A stretch of DNA of 64,000 nucleotides from Pelagibacter sp052048135 (lineage in GTDB: Bacteria; Pseudomonadota; Alphaproteobacteria; Pelagibacterales; Pelagibacteraceae), in NCBI RefSeq assembly GCF_052048135.1, contig NZ_JBNAIM010000002.1, forward strand, positions 496,001 through 560,000, given 5' to 3'. Positions 44,209 to 52,268 of the stretch are shown here, piece after piece (the stretch's first letter is position 1; every line of letters begins with the position of its first letter). A program made the translations under genes and the position numbers. The notes beneath the pieces were generated by a model that saw nothing but the letters and a program-made list of their open reading frames with translations, made no database searches and was not told the DNA's origin.

Positions 44209-44331
44209 ATCTATAAAAAAGAAATAGAGATACTTCTTGGTATGCAATTATAGATAAAGATTGGAAAAAGATTAAAAAAGGGTATCAAAAATATTTAAAT
44301 ATTTCTAATATTGATAAAAATTTTAAACAAA
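44207..44331 (+). repeat. Direct repeat, right copy (GNAT 3'-end fragment)
   Basis: These 125 bases match 11795-11920 except for one deleted A at about 44214-44220. The fragment has no start codon, and the missing A breaks its original frame, so it is a non-coding remnant. It joins the tRNA stub on the left through a CAA microhomology and is followed 19 bases later by another GNAT gene. Confidence 0.95.
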
Positions 44332-44350
44332 AAAGAAAATTAAGATTTTA

Positions 44351-44782
44351 ATGATTAGACCAATTAAAATAGAAGATAAAAAAGATTGGGAAAAACTTTA
44401 TAGAGGTTATGCAGATTTTTATAAAGTTGAAATGAATGATGGAATATTAACAACAGTTTGGAATTGGTTATTTGATCAAAAACATGAAGTATGTGGTTTA
44501 GTTTATGAAGAAAATTCTAAAGTTATTGCTTTAGCCCACTATAGAAAAATGCCAAGTCCATTAAGAGGAAAATATATCGGTTTTTTAGATGACTTGTTTG
44601 TAGATCCAGAACATAGAGGAAAAAAAATAGGAAAGAAAATTTTAAGTGAGTTAAAAGATATATCTGAAAAGAATAAATGGGGTTTAATAAGATGGATTAC
44701 AAGAAATGATAATTCAAGAGCTAAAAACTTATATGATAAAGTATCTGAAAAAACTACTTGGGATACTTACGAATTGAAATGA
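44351..44782 (+). CDS. GNAT-family N-acetyltransferase
   Basis: A 143-residue Acetyltransf_1-type enzyme. The acetyl-CoA binding stretch D-D-L-F-V-D-P-E-H-R-G-K-K-I-G-K-K-I-L lies near residue 78, and the C-terminal N-x-R-A-K-N-L-Y-D-K-V motif is present. It is a different subfamily from the GNAT at 11.3 kb. It overlaps the mocA-like gene by four bases (ATGA). The substrate is unknown. Confidence 0.87.
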   Translation: MIRPIKIEDKKDWEKLYRGYADFYKVEMNDGILTTVWNWLFDQKHEVCGLVYEENSKVIALAHYRKMPSPLRGKYIGFLDDLFVDPEHRGKKIGKKILSELKDISEKNKWGLIRWITRNDNSRAKNLYDKVSEKTTWDTYELK

Positions 44783-45354
44783 TTAAAGCAATTTTACTTG
44801 CTGCTGGTCAATCTAAAAGATTAAAATCTGAAAATAAATTAATTAAATTATATAAAAAAAAACCCTTAATAAACCATCCATTAAATACATTACATAAAAG
44901 CAAAGTTAATAAAGTTATTATTGTCCTTGGTCATCAAAGTAGAGAAGTAAAAAAAATTATCAAAAAAAATAAAAAAAATATTTTTATTTATAATAAAAAT
45001 TATAAAAAAGGTATGGCATCATCAATTAAAGTTGGTTTAAAAAAAGTATCTAGAAATGATAAAGGATTCATTATTGTTCAATCAGATATGCCATTCATTA
45101 AGACATCAGATATAAATAAGATTTATAACTCAATTAAATTAAAAAATTATTTAGTACATGTCTTAAAGTTTAAAAATAAGTTAGGTAATCCGATAGGTTT
45201 TGATATTTCACTTACAAAGAAATTTAAAAATATAAAAGGTAAATTTGGCGCAAAATTTATGGTTAAAAGACTTAAGAATAAAACAAAATTTATAAAAATT
45301 AATAGCGCTAAATCATTTAAAGATTTTGATAAAGTCTCAGATTTTAGTGTCTGA
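44779..45354 (+). CDS. MocA-like molybdopterin cytidylyltransferase
   Basis: A 191-residue nucleotidyltransferase with the MobA/MocA fold. It shows L-L-A-A-G-Q-S-K-R-L near the start, a lysine-containing N-K-L-I segment, and V-Q-S-D-M-P-F for the metal-binding Asp. G-N-P-I-G-F and G-K-F-G-A-K near the C-terminus fit MocA-type CTP enzymes more than GTP-using MobA. Molybdopterin cytosine dinucleotide is the cofactor of xanthine-oxidase-family enzymes such as the CoxL-like protein at 7-9.4 kb. The ATG at 44779 is used because it overlaps the GNAT stop. Confidence 0.72.
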   Translation: MIKAILLAAGQSKRLKSENKLIKLYKKKPLINHPLNTLHKSKVNKVIIVLGHQSREVKKIIKKNKKNIFIYNKNYKKGMASSIKVGLKKVSRNDKGFIIVQSDMPFIKTSDINKIYNSIKLKNYLVHVLKFKNKLGNPIGFDISLTKKFKNIKGKFGAKFMVKRLKNKTKFIKINSAKSFKDFDKVSDFSV

Positions 45355-45918
45355 TTTACTGAAATTAATTCTAAAAAGTAAAAGAATAATTAAAATTATT
45401 AAAAAAATAAGTGGTTTAAAGAATATAGTTTTAGATAACCAAATAAAATGCAACACTCCAAAAATTGAAATTACATAAATTAACTTATGAAGTTTTTTCC
45501 AATTTTGTTTTAAAAGTCTTACCATTTTATCTGATGAGGTGCTTGCTAAAGGTATTAATAAAAGCCAAGCAGAGAAACCAATGAAAATAAATTTCTTTTT
45601 TAAAACATCATTGATTAATGGTTCAAAATCAAATCTGTAATCAAGCCCGACGTAACTAAGCATATGAATTGATGCATAAAAAAAAGCAAACAGACCAAGC
45701 ATTCTTCTAAATTTAATCCACTCTAATGATTTTGTGATTTTTTTAAGAGGAGTCATTGTTAAAGTTAAAAGAATAAATATCAAAGTCCATTCTCCAAAAT
45801 GATTTATGATCCTATCAACTGGTTCAGGACCTAATTTATTAAAAAATATTTGATAAGTAATTATATAAACTGGCCAAAGGGATAATAAGAAAACAGCAGG
45901 CTTGAAATAGTTTTTCAA
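45337..45918 (-). CDS. msrQ: MsrQ-like heme-binding membrane subunit
   Basis: A 193-residue membrane protein of the ferric-reductase-like (YedZ/MsrQ) family with about six helices. Histidines are spaced for heme ligation (S-I-H-M near 85, K-L-H-K-L near 145, L-H-F near 158). It passes electrons to MsrP for repair of methionine sulfoxide in periplasmic proteins. It follows msrP by six bases and converges on the mocA-like gene with an 18-base overlap. Confidence 0.88.
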   Translation of the reverse strand: MKNYFKPAVFLLSLWPVYIITYQIFFNKLGPEPVDRIINHFGEWTLIFILLTLTMTPLKKITKSLEWIKFRRMLGLFAFFYASIHMLSYVGLDYRFDFEPLINDVLKKKFIFIGFSAWLLLIPLASTSSDKMVRLLKQNWKKLHKLIYVISIFGVLHFIWLSKTIFFKPLIFLIILIILLLFRINFSKSDTKI

Positions 45919-45924
45919 ATTATT

Positions 45925-46824
45925 TTAGTAATTTTTTTTTAAATCCATACCGCTATAAAGGTGAGCCACTTCATCTCCATAACCATTGAACATTAAAGTT
46001 TCAATTCTCGGTGCTAAAATACTTTCTCCAATTACTCTCTCTGTTGCCTGAGACCATCTTGGATGATCGACTTCAGGGTTTACATTTGAGTAAAAACCAT
46101 ATTCTCTTGGTGAAGCATTTTTCCAAGCAGTATTAGGCATATTTTTTGTTAATCTAATTTTCACAATTGCTTTTGCACTTTTAAATCCATACTTCCATGG
46201 AATGAATATTCTTAACGGCGCTCCATTTTGATTTGGTAAAGGTTTTCCGTATAAACCAGTAACAACAGTGGTAAGAGGATGCATTGCTTCATCTAATCTT
46301 AAACCTTCAATGTAAGGCCAGTTTAAAACAGGATATCTTTGACCAACCATTTCCTCTGGATTGTATACTGTTTCAAATTCAACAAACTTTGCAGAGGGTT
46401 TAATTTCTACTTTATTAAGTAATTCACTTAATGAAAAACCTAACCATGGAATTACCATCGACCAACCCTCAACACATCTTAGTTTTAAAATCCTTTCTTC
46501 AGATTTAATTGCTAAAACTTCTTCAATAGGCAGTTCTAAAGATTTTTCAACTTCACCTTCAATTTTTACACTCCAAGGTCTTGTACTAAAATTTTTTGCT
46601 CTTCTATGGGGATCACCTTTTCCTGTTCCAAACTCATAGTAATTATTATATGTTGTTATGTCTTGATAACTTGTTGGTTCATTTAAATTACTGGCTTTAG
46701 CATTAATTAATGGAATAGAACTTAAAGAAAGTGTACCTAAACCATATCCCATCGATTTAATAAAAGATCTTCTTGTATGATAAATCTTTTCAGGTGTAAT
46801 TTCAGAATATTTAAACTTTTTCAT
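45925..46824 (-). CDS. msrP: Periplasmic methionine sulfoxide reductase catalytic subunit
   Basis: A 299-residue Tat-exported molybdoenzyme of the sulfite-oxidase fold. The twin arginine is at residues 18-19 (T-R-R-S-F-I-K). The Mo-ligating cysteine is in L-R-C-V-E-G-W-S-M, and other conserved blocks are P-R-E-Y-G-F-Y and W-K-Y-G-F-K-S. MsrP uses plain molybdopterin Moco, which fits its location at the end of the moa operon. It overlaps moaE by 14 bases and precedes msrQ. Confidence 0.93.
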   Translation of the reverse strand: MKKFKYSEITPEKIYHTRRSFIKSMGYGLGTLSLSSIPLINAKASNLNEPTSYQDITTYNNYYEFGTGKGDPHRRAKNFSTRPWSVKIEGEVEKSLELPIEEVLAIKSEERILKLRCVEGWSMVIPWLGFSLSELLNKVEIKPSAKFVEFETVYNPEEMVGQRYPVLNWPYIEGLRLDEAMHPLTTVVTGLYGKPLPNQNGAPLRIFIPWKYGFKSAKAIVKIRLTKNMPNTAWKNASPREYGFYSNVNPEVDHPRWSQATERVIGESILAPRIETLMFNGYGDEVAHLYSGMDLKKNY

Positions 46825-47263
46825 TAGCTATTGGATTTCCTTTTAACCATTCACTTTCTTCATTTTCATAATGCTCTTTTTTCCAAATCGGTGATCTTTT
46901 TTTTATTTCTTCAATTATATACCTTGAGAGAACATATGCTTGATCACGATGTTTGCAAGCAACTGCGATAATAATACTTATTTCACCTAATTTGAGATGA
47001 CCTTTGGCATGTTCAATAAACACAGCTTTGTCTTTAATGTCTAATTTTTGATCTGCTTCATTATAAATTTCTTCAAAGCTTTTAATTACCATCTCATCAT
47101 GACTGTCATAAGTAATTCCAGTGACCGTTTTATTATCATTGATATTTCTTACAGTGCCTAAAAAGTAAATTGATGCTCCAAACTTAGAGTTTTTAATAAA
47201 TTTTTCAGCATTTGAAGTAAGTATCTTCTCTTTTTTAGAATCTACTATTTTTGTATGAAGCAT
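46811..47263 (-). CDS. moaE: Molybdopterin synthase catalytic subunit
   Basis: A 150-residue MoaE. It shows F-L-G-T-V-R near residue 35, a T-Y/L-x-Y-x-x-H-x-E-M-like block (I-T-Y-D-S-H-D-E-M), H-x-x-G-H-L-K-L-G-E and the active-site lysine region R-S-P-I-W-K-K-E. With MoaD it converts cyclic pyranopterin monophosphate to molybdopterin. The start overlaps the moaD stop by one base. Confidence 0.94.
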   Translation of the reverse strand: MLHTKIVDSKKEKILTSNAEKFIKNSKFGASIYFLGTVRNINDNKTVTGITYDSHDEMVIKSFEEIYNEADQKLDIKDKAVFIEHAKGHLKLGEISIIIAVACKHRDQAYVLSRYIIEEIKKRSPIWKKEHYENEESEWLKGNPIANEKV

Positions 47264-47532
47264 TAACCTCCTCCGATAGGAGGTATAATACCAATCTTTT
47301 GATCTTTTGTGATTTTATAATTGTCGCTAATTATTTCATTATTTTCAGAACAAAAAGCTGAAGATTTTACAACTTTGATGAAGTTTTCATTACCTTTGAA
47401 ATTTTTATCTATATATTTAATAATTTCATTTCTCAAATCATCTATTGAAGCTTTATCTTTTACATTTAATTCTAAATGATCTTTATTACTAAAATCTCTA
47501 CTAGCTCCAAATAATTCTAATTTGATTTTCAT
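47263..47532 (-). CDS. moaD: Molybdopterin synthase sulfur-carrier subunit
   Basis: An 89-residue ubiquitin-like MoaD. The C-terminus ends P-P-I-G-G-G, one glycine beyond the usual Gly-Gly that is adenylylated and thiocarboxylated. If the end is used as is, the terminal residue is still Gly. It has overlapping start and stop codons with the thioesterase gene and moaE. Confidence 0.9.
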   Translation of the reverse strand: MKIKLELFGASRDFSNKDHLELNVKDKASIDDLRNEIIKYIDKNFKGNENFIKVVKSSAFCSENNEIISDNYKITKDQKIGIIPPIGGG

Positions 47533-47999
47533 TTTTTTAATTTAGATGAAAATTTTAAGTTCTCATCTTTAAATTGCGATTTATTTTTATTAATAAAGTC
47601 ATCCATGATCTTTACTTTTTCTTCTTCAAATTCAGTAACTTTCCTATCATTAAGATCTACATATAAAGCTAAAATTTCAATCGTTGAGGCTAGATATTTT
47701 TTTTCTTTATGTATCATTTCCATTTTATAGTGAAGTCGTTTTTTATCATGATCAAAATAAACACAGTTAATATCAACTTCATCATTTAGTTGGAGCTCTT
47801 GATTGTAAGTTATATGAGACTCTACAATCATTGTGCTTTTTTTAGTTGTCTTTGCAGAGTGTTCACCCATTTTAAAGATATTATTCAGGGTATCAGCACC
47901 ATACTTATCAAACATTAATAGATAATATGAAACATTCATATGATCATTGTAATCAATCCAATCTTTAATTACTTTTTGAGAGCTTAAATAAACAGACAT
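47529..47999 (-). CDS. 4HBT-fold acyl-CoA thioesterase
   Basis: A 156-residue hotdog thioesterase with the opening D-W-I-D-Y-N-D-H-M-N-V-S-Y-Y, typical of 4HBT enzymes (Asp near residue 18 as the catalytic acid). It resembles the betainyl/carnityl-CoA thioesterase subgroup, but the substrate cannot be determined. It sits inside the molybdenum cofactor operon, seven bases after moaC and overlapping moaD by four, so it is co-expressed with Moco synthesis without an obvious reason. Confidence 0.82.
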   Translation of the reverse strand: MSVYLSSQKVIKDWIDYNDHMNVSYYLLMFDKYGADTLNNIFKMGEHSAKTTKKSTMIVESHITYNQELQLNDEVDINCVYFDHDKKRLHYKMEMIHKEKKYLASTIEILALYVDLNDRKVTEFEEEKVKIMDDFINKNKSQFKDENLKFSSKLKK

Positions 48000-48005
48000 T
48001 AAATA

Positions 48006-48551
48006 TTAAAAAATATTTTTAAGAAATTCAGGTAATCCATCTGGATTAGTCCATAATCCACTTTTTCCACCTTCTTTAATTAATAGTTTAACATTATCTA
48101 TTTTAAGATGAGGATTTACTATTTTACTTAAGTCATAAATAGTTATTAATGCAGCATTAACTCCCATGATAGCTTCCATCTCAACTCCTGTTTTAGCTAC
48201 AGCTGATACAACACAAAAAACCTCTAATGAATTATCAACTTCATTCATAATTATTTTAGTAGCAGTATGATCGATTGGTAGTGGGTGACACAAAGGAATT
48301 AGTTCACTTGTTTTCTTTACACCTAATACAGCTGACACTTCAGCTAAAGTCACAGGATCTCCCTTAGGCATTTTTTTATTTTTAATTAAATCAAAAACTT
48401 CTTTTCCAACATAAATCTTTCCTGATGCTAACGCTCTCCTAAATGTTTCTTTTTTTGATGAAACATCAACCATATTAAAAGAATTTTTTTTAAATATTTC
48501 TTTGGCCCAATCCTTAAGTTCTTCTTGATTTATAATCTTTAATTTTGACAT
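48006..48551 (-). CDS. moaC: Cyclic pyranopterin monophosphate synthase
   Basis: A 181-residue MoaC. Visible are the core L-I-P-L-C-H-P-L, followed by the conserved T-G-V-E-M-E-A segment, and the D-x-x-K closing part I-Y-D-L-S-K-I-V. About 25 residues precede the usual start (N-M-V-D-V-S), a mild N-terminal extension. It acts after MoaA in the first step of Moco synthesis. It overlaps moaA by one base. Confidence 0.94.
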   Translation of the reverse strand: MSKLKIINQEELKDWAKEIFKKNSFNMVDVSSKKETFRRALASGKIYVGKEVFDLIKNKKMPKGDPVTLAEVSAVLGVKKTSELIPLCHPLPIDHTATKIIMNEVDNSLEVFCVVSAVAKTGVEMEAIMGVNAALITIYDLSKIVNPHLKIDNVKLLIKEGGKSGLWTNPDGLPEFLKNIF

Positions 48552-49543
48552 TAACCACCTGTTGTAGATAAATTTTTAGTTAAACCTGTTTCACCAAGTT
48601 CTAAATAATGAGACTCTTTTTTAAACTTCATTTGACCCATTATCAAATCTTGCAATTCTTCTGTTTGATCATCTTTTTGCAGTAAATGTCTGATACTTAT
48701 TCCGGTATTTCCAAATAAACATAATCTTAAATCTCCTCTAGAAGTGATTCTTAAACGATTACAAGTTCTACAAAAATCTTTAGAGTAGGGAGCTATTATT
48801 CCAAATTTACCTTTAAATTCTGGATTGATATAATTTAGAGATGGTCCAGCATCTTTACCTAAAGTTTGATAAATCCAACTATTTTTATTTAAGTATTCTT
48901 TAAAGATTTTTGAAGATACATGATATTTTTTAAAATAATCCAAATTATCTCCGGTTTGCATTAATTCTATATATCTAAAATCAACTTTATTTTTTTTTAT
49001 AAATTCTGCCCAAGACTCAAAATCTTTTTCTGACGCATTTATTCCATTTAAAAGTACTGCATTAATTTTTATGTTATCAAAGTTCAAATTTTGTAAATTT
49101 TGAATACCTCTAAGAATTTCTGGTAGTCGATCGTGACCCGTGACATTTTTAAATGTATTTCTATTGAGACTGTCGATGCTAATGTTAATACCGTTTAACC
49201 CACTATCTACCAACATCTTTGCTTTTTCATCTAAATGATAACCGTTTGTTGTAATAACAACTTTTTTAATCCCAGCTTCATTTTTTAATACTTTAATGAT
49301 ATCAAAAAAATCTTTTCTTACTGTTGGTTCACCACCGGTAAGTCTGATTTTGCATACACCTAGTTTTGAAAAAACTTTTGCAAGACGTCTTATTTCTTCT
49401 AAGTGAAGAAATTTTCTATTATCACTTTTGTCAACTTGATAGCCATTAGGTAAACAATAACCACATTTAAAGTTACAAACATCGGTGATTGATAGTCTTA
49501 TATATGGAAACGTTCGACCAAAAGTGTCTTTAAGCATTTTCAT
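48551..49543 (-). CDS. moaA: GTP 3',8-cyclase (radical SAM)
   Basis: A 330-residue radical SAM enzyme with Cys23, Cys27 and Cys30 in C-x-x-x-C-x-x-C, the R-L-T-G-G-E-P motif and a C-terminal second cluster (C-x-x-C and a later C-L-F-G). The chain ends T-T-G-G, the double glycine required for MoaA activity. It heads the moaA-moaC-thioesterase-moaD-moaE-msrP-msrQ operon. No Moco riboswitch was recognised in the short leader. Confidence 0.95.
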   Translation of the reverse strand: MKMLKDTFGRTFPYIRLSITDVCNFKCGYCLPNGYQVDKSDNRKFLHLEEIRRLAKVFSKLGVCKIRLTGGEPTVRKDFFDIIKVLKNEAGIKKVVITTNGYHLDEKAKMLVDSGLNGINISIDSLNRNTFKNVTGHDRLPEILRGIQNLQNLNFDNIKINAVLLNGINASEKDFESWAEFIKKNKVDFRYIELMQTGDNLDYFKKYHVSSKIFKEYLNKNSWIYQTLGKDAGPSLNYINPEFKGKFGIIAPYSKDFCRTCNRLRITSRGDLRLCLFGNTGISIRHLLQKDDQTEELQDLIMGQMKFKKESHYLELGETGLTKNLSTTGG

Positions 49544-49589
49544 TAGTCATTAAGGGTATCATAATAAATCCGCTTAAATCAATCTAAAT

Positions 49590-49616
49590 AACTCCTAGCC
49601 TAATAAGCTAGGAGTT
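49590..49616 (-). terminator. Hairpin terminator between GYD gene and moaA
   Basis: A perfect 10-base-pair stem AACTCCTAGC/GCTAGGAGTT with a seven-base loop lies ten bases after the GYD stop codon and ahead of moaA. The following bases on the minus strand are only moderately T-rich (TATTTAGATT), so termination may be partial. Confidence 0.72.
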
Positions 49617-49625
49617 AAGTATAAA

Positions 49626-49949
49626 TTATTTTCCAACAGGTCTGTAAGATGCAGCAGCTTTTGATGCAATTTCAGCAGCTTTATTAAAGTCTACTGACTC
49701 CATAATTGTCATATCTTTAATTGTACCAGTTGCTTCCATTAACATTTTCATCCCTGCAGCAGTTTCAAAATTAGAACCTTCAACAATAGCTATGAAATCA
49801 TATGCTCCTCTAAGGGTCATCATTTCAATTAGTTTAGCACCTGCAGCTTCAGTTATTTTTTTTGCTGCTTCCTGTCTATTATCTGAAGGATTTTTTACAA
49901 AACCACCAAGACCTTGCTCAGTATATCTTCCTAGAACTACAAATTTCAT
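49626..49949 (-). CDS. GYD-domain protein
   Basis: A 107-residue GYD-domain protein. It contains G-x-Y-T-E-Q-G-L near the start and the family-defining block L-R-G-A-Y-D-F-I-A-I-V-E-G. Family members form ferredoxin-like oligomers and have no known enzyme activity. A strong GGAGG precedes the start and a hairpin follows the stop, so it is probably a well-expressed single gene. Confidence 0.88.
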   Translation of the reverse strand: MKFVVLGRYTEQGLGGFVKNPSDNRQEAAKKITEAAGAKLIEMMTLRGAYDFIAIVEGSNFETAAGMKMLMEATGTIKDMTIMESVDFNKAAEIASKAAASYRPVGK

Positions 49950-50041
49950 AGGACCTCCTTTATTTAATTTGAAAGATTAAAACATATTTGATAAAAAATT
50001 TCTTAATTAAATTATTTACTCAACTTCAAGTTTAGCGAATT

Positions 50042-51484
50042 ATGTACGAAAAGTTTGGACAATTTATTGATGACAATTGGTCACCCTCATCAAATGGTGA
50101 AACTTATGAAGTTATCAATCCCGCAACAGAAGAAGTTTTGGGCAAAGCTTCTAAAGCTTCTCCAGAAGATGTGGATAGAGCATTAAAGTCAGCTGAAAAA
50201 GGATTACAAGTTTGGAAGAAAACTGCTCCTTGGCAAAGATCTTATATCATTAGACGAATAGCAGACAAGATGAGAGAAAAACAAGACCTCTTAGCGAAAT
50301 GGATGACACTTGAAGTTGGAAAACCATTAGCTGAAGCCAAAGGTGAGATTAATGGAGCTGCAGATATATTTGAGTGGAATGCTGAAGAAACAAAAAGGAT
50401 TTATGGTCAAACAGTAGAAAGCAGGTTTGAAGATACAAGAGTTCATGTTTATTACCAACCGGTTGGTGTTGTAGCAGCATTAACTCCTTGGAATTTTCCA
50501 GCAGTATTATCAGCTAGAAAAATTTCAACTGCATTAGCTGCAGGCTGTTCTGTTATTATTAAACCAGATGTAATTACTCCAGGAGTAGTAATGCAAATGG
50601 TAGATATTTGTAGAGAGTGTGGTGTGCCTCCAGGTGTTGTTAATCTTTTATCAGGTGATCCACCAAGTATTGCACAACAGTTAATTGCTTCAGATATAAT
50701 TAAAAAAGTATCAATTACCGGATCTTCAAGAGTTGGTAAATTAATTTTGAAACAAGCTGCAGATAAAGTTCAAAGAGTAACAATGGAGCTTTCTGGTCAT
50801 TCACCATTTATTGTGTTTGATGATGCAGATATTAAAAAAGCTGCAGATATGGCTATAGCTGCAAAATTTAGAAATAATGGCCAAGTGTGCATATCTCCAA
50901 ATAGATTTTACATTCATGAGAGTAAAAAAGATGAGTTTGTTAATTTATTTGTAGATAAGACAAAAAAATTAAAAATCGGCGATGGCATGGATCCAAGTAC
51001 TCAATTAGGTCCATTAACCACTAAGAAAAGATTAAATGAAATTGAAGAGTTGGTTGAAAAGACGAAACAAGAGGGTGCTAAAGTTTTATTAGGCGGAAAA
51101 AGACCAGCTGGATTTAACAAAGGTTTTTTTTATGAACCTACTGTATTTGATGATGTAAAAGACAATTTTACAATAATGAAACAAGAACCTTTTGGACCAT
51201 TGGTTCCAATGTTATCTTTCAAATCTTTTGACGAAGTAATTGAAAGAGCAAATAATCATGAGCTTGGTTTATCTAGTTATGTATGTACCAATTCAATGGA
51301 AAAAGCACATCTTGCATCTGAAAAATTAGAAACTGGAACTGTAGGAGTTAATACAGGAATGATTGCTATCGCAGAAGCACCATTTGGAGGAATAAAACAA
51401 AGTGGATATGGAAGAGAGGGTGGTTCTGAAGCTATTAAAGATTATCTAAATGTAAAATACACTCACATGGGTATTAAAGGATAA
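50042..51484 (+). CDS. NAD(P)-dependent aldehyde dehydrogenase
   Basis: A 480-residue ALDH. Catalytic Cys283 is in G-Q-V-C-I-S and general-base Glu249 in M-E-L-S-G. The N-A-T-P-W-N-F-like T-P-W-N-F-P motif and the R-x-x-P-F-G-G-x-K-Q-S-G-Y-G-R-E end are intact. It is most like succinate-semialdehyde, lactaldehyde or glycolaldehyde dehydrogenases. In front of a sugar-oxidation cluster, oxidation of an aldehyde released from sugar breakdown is plausible, but this is inference from position. Confidence 0.9.
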   Translation: MYEKFGQFIDDNWSPSSNGETYEVINPATEEVLGKASKASPEDVDRALKSAEKGLQVWKKTAPWQRSYIIRRIADKMREKQDLLAKWMTLEVGKPLAEAKGEINGAADIFEWNAEETKRIYGQTVESRFEDTRVHVYYQPVGVVAALTPWNFPAVLSARKISTALAAGCSVIIKPDVITPGVVMQMVDICRECGVPPGVVNLLSGDPPSIAQQLIASDIIKKVSITGSSRVGKLILKQAADKVQRVTMELSGHSPFIVFDDADIKKAADMAIAAKFRNNGQVCISPNRFYIHESKKDEFVNLFVDKTKKLKIGDGMDPSTQLGPLTTKKRLNEIEELVEKTKQEGAKVLLGGKRPAGFNKGFFYEPTVFDDVKDNFTIMKQEPFGPLVPMLSFKSFDEVIERANNHELGLSSYVCTNSMEKAHLASEKLETGTVGVNTGMIAIAEAPFGGIKQSGYGREGGSEAIKDYLNVKYTHMGIKG

Positions 51485-51516
51485 AGATTAGAATTTTAAA
51501 AAATATATAAACAATC

Positions 51517-52266
51517 ATGATCAAGTTTAATTTAAATAATAGAGTTGCAATCATTACAGGCGGCGCTCAAGGCTTTGGTTTAGCTATAGCAGAGAGATTT
51601 ATTAGTTCAGGAGCAAAAGTTATAATATGGGATATAGATGAGAATGAGTGTAAAAAAGCAATCTCAAAAATTAATTCTAAAGATTTTATTTTTCAGATAG
51701 TTGATGTAAGGCAGATAAAAGAAGTTGAGACAAAGTTAAAGGAAGTAGAAAAAAAATTCGGTAAGATTGATATATTTATTAACAACGCAGGTATAGCTGG
51801 CCCAATATCAACAGTTGAGAATTACCAAATTGATGAATGGAAAAAAGTGGTCGAAATGAATTTAAATTCCGTTTTTTATTGTTGTAAAGCTGTAGTGCCA
51901 TATTTGATCAAAAATAGTTATGGAAGAATTGTAAATATTTCATCTATTGCTGGTAAAGAAGGAAATCCAAATGCTAGCGCTTATAGCTCAACAAAAGCGG
52001 GAGTAATTGCATTAACAAAATCTTTAGGTAAAGAGTTGGCACATGAAAATATTGCTATAAACTGTGTAACACCAGCAGCTGCAAAAACAAGAATTTTCGA
52101 TCAAGTAACTCAGGAGCATATTGATTACATGTTATCCAAAATACCTAGAAATAAATTTGCTAAAGTAGAGGAATTAGCTTCATTAGTGACATGGCTTGCA
52201 AGTGAAGAAAATTCATTTGCAACAGGAGCTGTATATGATTTAAGTGGAGGGAGAGCAACTTATTAA
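51517..52266 (+). CDS. Short-chain dehydrogenase/reductase
   Basis: A 249-residue classical SDR with cofactor motif T-G-G-A-Q-G-F-G, N-N-A-G, catalytic Ser in N-I-S-S-I-A-G and Tyr/Lys in Y-S-S-T-K. An acidic residue after the second strand (W-D-I-D) indicates NAD preference. It likely oxidises a sugar or polyol. It lies two bases ahead of the ROK gene. Confidence 0.9.
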   Translation: MIKFNLNNRVAIITGGAQGFGLAIAERFISSGAKVIIWDIDENECKKAISKINSKDFIFQIVDVRQIKEVETKLKEVEKKFGKIDIFINNAGIAGPISTVENYQIDEWKKVVEMNLNSVFYCCKAVVPYLIKNSYGRIVNISSIAGKEGNPNASAYSSTKAGVIALTKSLGKELAHENIAINCVTPAAAKTRIFDQVTQEHIDYMLSKIPRNKFAKVEELASLVTWLASEENSFATGAVYDLSGGRATY

Positions 52267-52268
52267 TT

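Larger units (their letters stand above)
44005..44350. other. Gene-free junction region
   Basis: This 346-base stretch between the divergent FecR and GNAT genes holds, from left to right, about 180 bases of AT-rich sequence with no recognisable gene. The tRNA stub (44183-44208) and the GNAT 3'-end copy (44207-44331) follow. The left part probably contains the FecR promoter on the minus strand and the former tRNA promoter on the plus strand. Confidence 0.7.

Noticed and set aside
43913..44227. 104-residue plus-strand protein spanning the FecR start and tRNA stub
   Set aside because: It overlaps the well-supported FecR gene antisense, runs through the tRNA remnant and has no family features.
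44183..44260. Functional tRNA gene
   Set aside because: Only 26 bases match; there is no anticodon arm, T arm or 3' acceptor strand to pair with GCCCTTG.
49544..49625. Moco riboswitch before moaA
   Set aside because: The leader is only about 80 bases and contains just the GYD-gene hairpin; no Moco aptamer pattern was seen.
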